Assembly: GCA_045644465.1 (NCBI GenBank)
Contig: JAZRGV010000053.1
Coordinates: forward strand, 1 to 13,265
Direction of reading: 5' to 3'
Length of the DNA: 13,265 nt
Source of the DNA: HGM04593 sp045644465
GTDB taxonomy: Bacteria; Bacteroidota; Bacteroidia; Bacteroidales; Bacteroidaceae
Under the pieces are notes generated by a model. That model was not told where the DNA came from. It saw only the letters and a list, made by a program, of their open reading frames with translations, and did not search any database. Numbering within the stretch: position 1 is the stretch's first letter; each line of letters opens with the position of its first letter. The translations under genes and the position numbers were made by a program. Positions 11,601-13,265 of this stretch are shown in pieces.

Positions 11601-13202
11601 ATGGCACAAATAGATCTTACCAAGTATGGTATTTCCGGTGCAGTGGAGATTCTCCACAATCCTTCTTTCGAGCAGCTTTTTGCTGAGGAGACAAAGCCCG
11701 GTCTTGAAGGTTTCGAAGTAGGTCAGGTTACAGAACTTGGCGCAGTAAACGTAATGACAGGTGTTTACACAGGTCGTTCTCCTAAGGATAAGTTCATCGT
11801 TAAGGATGCAACATCTGAGAACACTGTATGGTGGACATCAGAGGAGTACAAGAACGACAACAAACCTGTAACAACAGAGGCTTGGAATGTTTTGAAAGAG
11901 ATTGCTACTAAGGAGCTTTCAAACAAGAGATTGTTCGTTGTTGACGCATTCTGCGGTGCTAACCCTGCTACACGTCTTAAGGTACGTTTCATCATGGAGG
12001 TTGCTTGGCAGGCTCACTTCGTAACAAATATGTTCATCCGTCCTACAGCTGAGGAGCTTGAGGCATTCGGCGAGCCCGACTTCGTTGTTTACAACGCTTC
12101 TAAGGCTGCTGTTGAGAACTACAAGGAACTTGGTTTGAACTCTGAGACAGCTGTTGTATTTAACTTGACATCAAAAGAGCAGATCATCCTCAACACATGG
12201 TATGGTGGTGAGATGAAGAAGGGTATGTTCTCAATGATGAACTACTACTTGCCTCTCCAGGGTATCGCTTCAATGCACTGCTCTGCTAACACTAACGAGA
12301 AGGGCGAGACAGCTATCTTCTTCGGTTTGTCAGGTACAGGTAAGACAACTCTTTCAACCGATCCAAAGCGTATGCTCATCGGTGACGACGAGCACGGTTG
12401 GGACGATGACTCAGTATTCAACTTCGAGGGTGGTTGCTACGCAAAGGTTATCAACCTCGACAAGGAGAGCGAGCCCGATATCTACAACGCTATCAAGCGC
12501 GATGCACTTCTTGAGAACGTAACAGTTGATGCTAACGGCAAGATTGACTTCACAGGTAAGAGCGTAACCGAGAACACTCGTGTTTCTTATCCTATCAACC
12601 ACATCAACAACATCAAGCCAGGTTCAATGGCTGCTCCTGCTAAGAAGGTTATCTTCTTGTCAGCCGATGCATTTGGTGTGTTGCCTCCAGTATCTATCTT
12701 GAACCCAGAGCAGACACAGTACTACTTCCACAGCGGTTTCACAGCTAAGTTGGCCGGTACAGAGCGCGGTATCACTGAGCCTACTCCAACATTCTCAGCT
12801 TGCTTCGGTGCTGCATTCTTGAGCTTGCACCCAACAAAGTATGGTGAGGAGTTGGTTAAGAAGATGGAGAAGAACGGTGCTAAGGCATACCTTGTTAACA
12901 CAGGTTGGAACGGTACAGGTAAGCGTATCTCTATCAAGGATACACGTGGTATCATCGACGCTATCCTCGATGGCTCAATCGATACAGCTCCTACAAAGGT
13001 TATCCCACACTTCGACTTTGTTGTTCCAACAGAGTTGCCAGGTGTTGATCCTGCAATTCTTGACCCACGCGACACTTATGCTGACGCAGCTCAGTGGGAA
13101 GAGAAGGCACTTGACTTGGCTGGTCGTTTCATCAAGAACTTCACCAAGTACACAGGTAACGAGGCTGGTAAGGCTCTTGTTGCTGCAGGTCCAAAGCTCT
13201 AA
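11601..13202 (+). CDS. pckA: Phosphoenolpyruvate carboxykinase (ATP)
   Basis: A 533-residue ATP-dependent PEP carboxykinase that interconverts oxaloacetate plus ATP with PEP, CO2 and ADP in the cytoplasm. In gut Bacteroidales it commonly works in the CO2-fixing direction feeding the succinate pathway. Visible signatures are GRSPKDKF (58-65; Arg59), Lys207 and His226 which bind the metal, the Walker A GLSGTGKT (242-249), the metal-binding IGDD (260-263) and NTGWNGTGKR in the C-terminal nucleotide-binding part. Their positions run six behind the E. coli enzyme, and the length is normal for the family. The start ATG at 11601 follows a clear promoter (11472-11502) and the gene ends with a strong terminator. 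Codon use looks strongly biased (repeated GGT, AAG, GCT, ACA), as expected for a highly expressed gene. It is a single-gene unit. Confidence 0.98.
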   Translation: MAQIDLTKYGISGAVEILHNPSFEQLFAEETKPGLEGFEVGQVTELGAVNVMTGVYTGRSPKDKFIVKDATSENTVWWTSEEYKNDNKPVTTEAWNVLKEIATKELSNKRLFVVDAFCGANPATRLKVRFIMEVAWQAHFVTNMFIRPTAEELEAFGEPDFVVYNASKAAVENYKELGLNSETAVVFNLTSKEQIILNTWYGGEMKKGMFSMMNYYLPLQGIASMHCSANTNEKGETAIFFGLSGTGKTTLSTDPKRMLIGDDEHGWDDDSVFNFEGGCYAKVINLDKESEPDIYNAIKRDALLENVTVDANGKIDFTGKSVTENTRVSYPINHINNIKPGSMAAPAKKVIFLSADAFGVLPPVSILNPEQTQYYFHSGFTAKLAGTERGITEPTPTFSACFGAAFLSLHPTKYGEELVKKMEKNGAKAYLVNTGWNGTGKRISIKDTRGIIDAILDGSIDTAPTKVIPHFDFVVPTELPGVDPAILDPRDTYADAAQWEEKALDLAGRFIKNFTKYTGNEAGKALVAAGPKL

Positions 13203-13224
13203 TAAACGCTTAAACCTAAATATG

Positions 13225-13262
13225 GCGTCTGCTCCTTGCGGGGCAGACGCTTTTTGTTTTTG
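13225..13262 (+). terminator. pckA rho-independent terminator
   Basis: GCGTCTGCTCC (13225-13235) pairs with GGGGCAGACGC (13240-13250) over 11 bases with one wobble around a TTGC loop, followed by TTTTTGTTTTTG. It lies 22 bases past the pckA stop and is a textbook intrinsic terminator. Confidence 0.95.
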
Positions 13263-13265
13263 TTG

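Overview
The window joins the right-hand part of an integrative mobile element (left, about 1-9143, almost all genes on the minus strand) to a stretch of ordinary chromosome (right, about 9144-13265). Several features point to a Bacteroidales bacterium of the Bacteroides/Prevotella type. The promoters match the Bacteroidetes sigma-factor consensus (TTG, about 20 bases, TAnnTTTG); three of them, at the pckA gene, the tRNA and position 378-408, have exact 20-base spacing. Shine-Dalgarno sequences are largely absent. The integrase has the Bacteroidetes domain style, and a DUF3871 protein, a family I know only from Bacteroidetes, is present. I cannot name the genus with confidence.

Layout from left to right. 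Positions 1-140 are the 3' end of an IS3-family insertion sequence, including its terminal repeat. Positions 141-537 hold a strong leftward promoter, a hairpin, a possible 37-residue peptide and an inverted repeat. Then, all leftward, come a FimB-sized tyrosine recombinase (538-1125) preceded by a cluster of repeats, a DUF3871 protein (1276-2214), a non-coding gap, a winged-helix protein with a small overlapping upstream gene (2644-3400), and a repeat-bearing gap (3401-3760) that could be an origin or operator. A three-gene operon follows (5980-6606, 5497-5931, 3761-5500) whose last product is an SF2-helicase-like protein without the usual Walker A lysine. Next are an unrecognised 286-residue protein (6782-7642) and a full-length tyrosine integrase (7708-8979). 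The integrase lies next to the 3' end of a CAU-anticodon tRNA (9144-9217), the usual arrangement for an element integrated in a tRNA gene. No conjugation, mobilization, phage structural or resistance gene is visible, so the element's class is not settled and its left end is probably outside the window.

The chromosomal part holds the tRNA with its own promoter and terminator, ribF (FMN/FAD synthesis) translationally coupled to a CPBP-family intramembrane protease, and pckA (ATP-dependent PEP carboxykinase) with a clear promoter, a palindrome just upstream of it and a classical terminator.

The element is tightly punctuated: the integrase and the 286-residue gene each end at a rho-independent terminator, and the next gene's TACCTTTG promoter box lies a few bases (integrase) to a few tens of bases (286-residue gene) beyond it. 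The most interesting parts are the uncharacterised helicase operon, the repeat clusters beside the small recombinase and the winged-helix gene, and the promoter-hairpin-peptide unit near 247-408.
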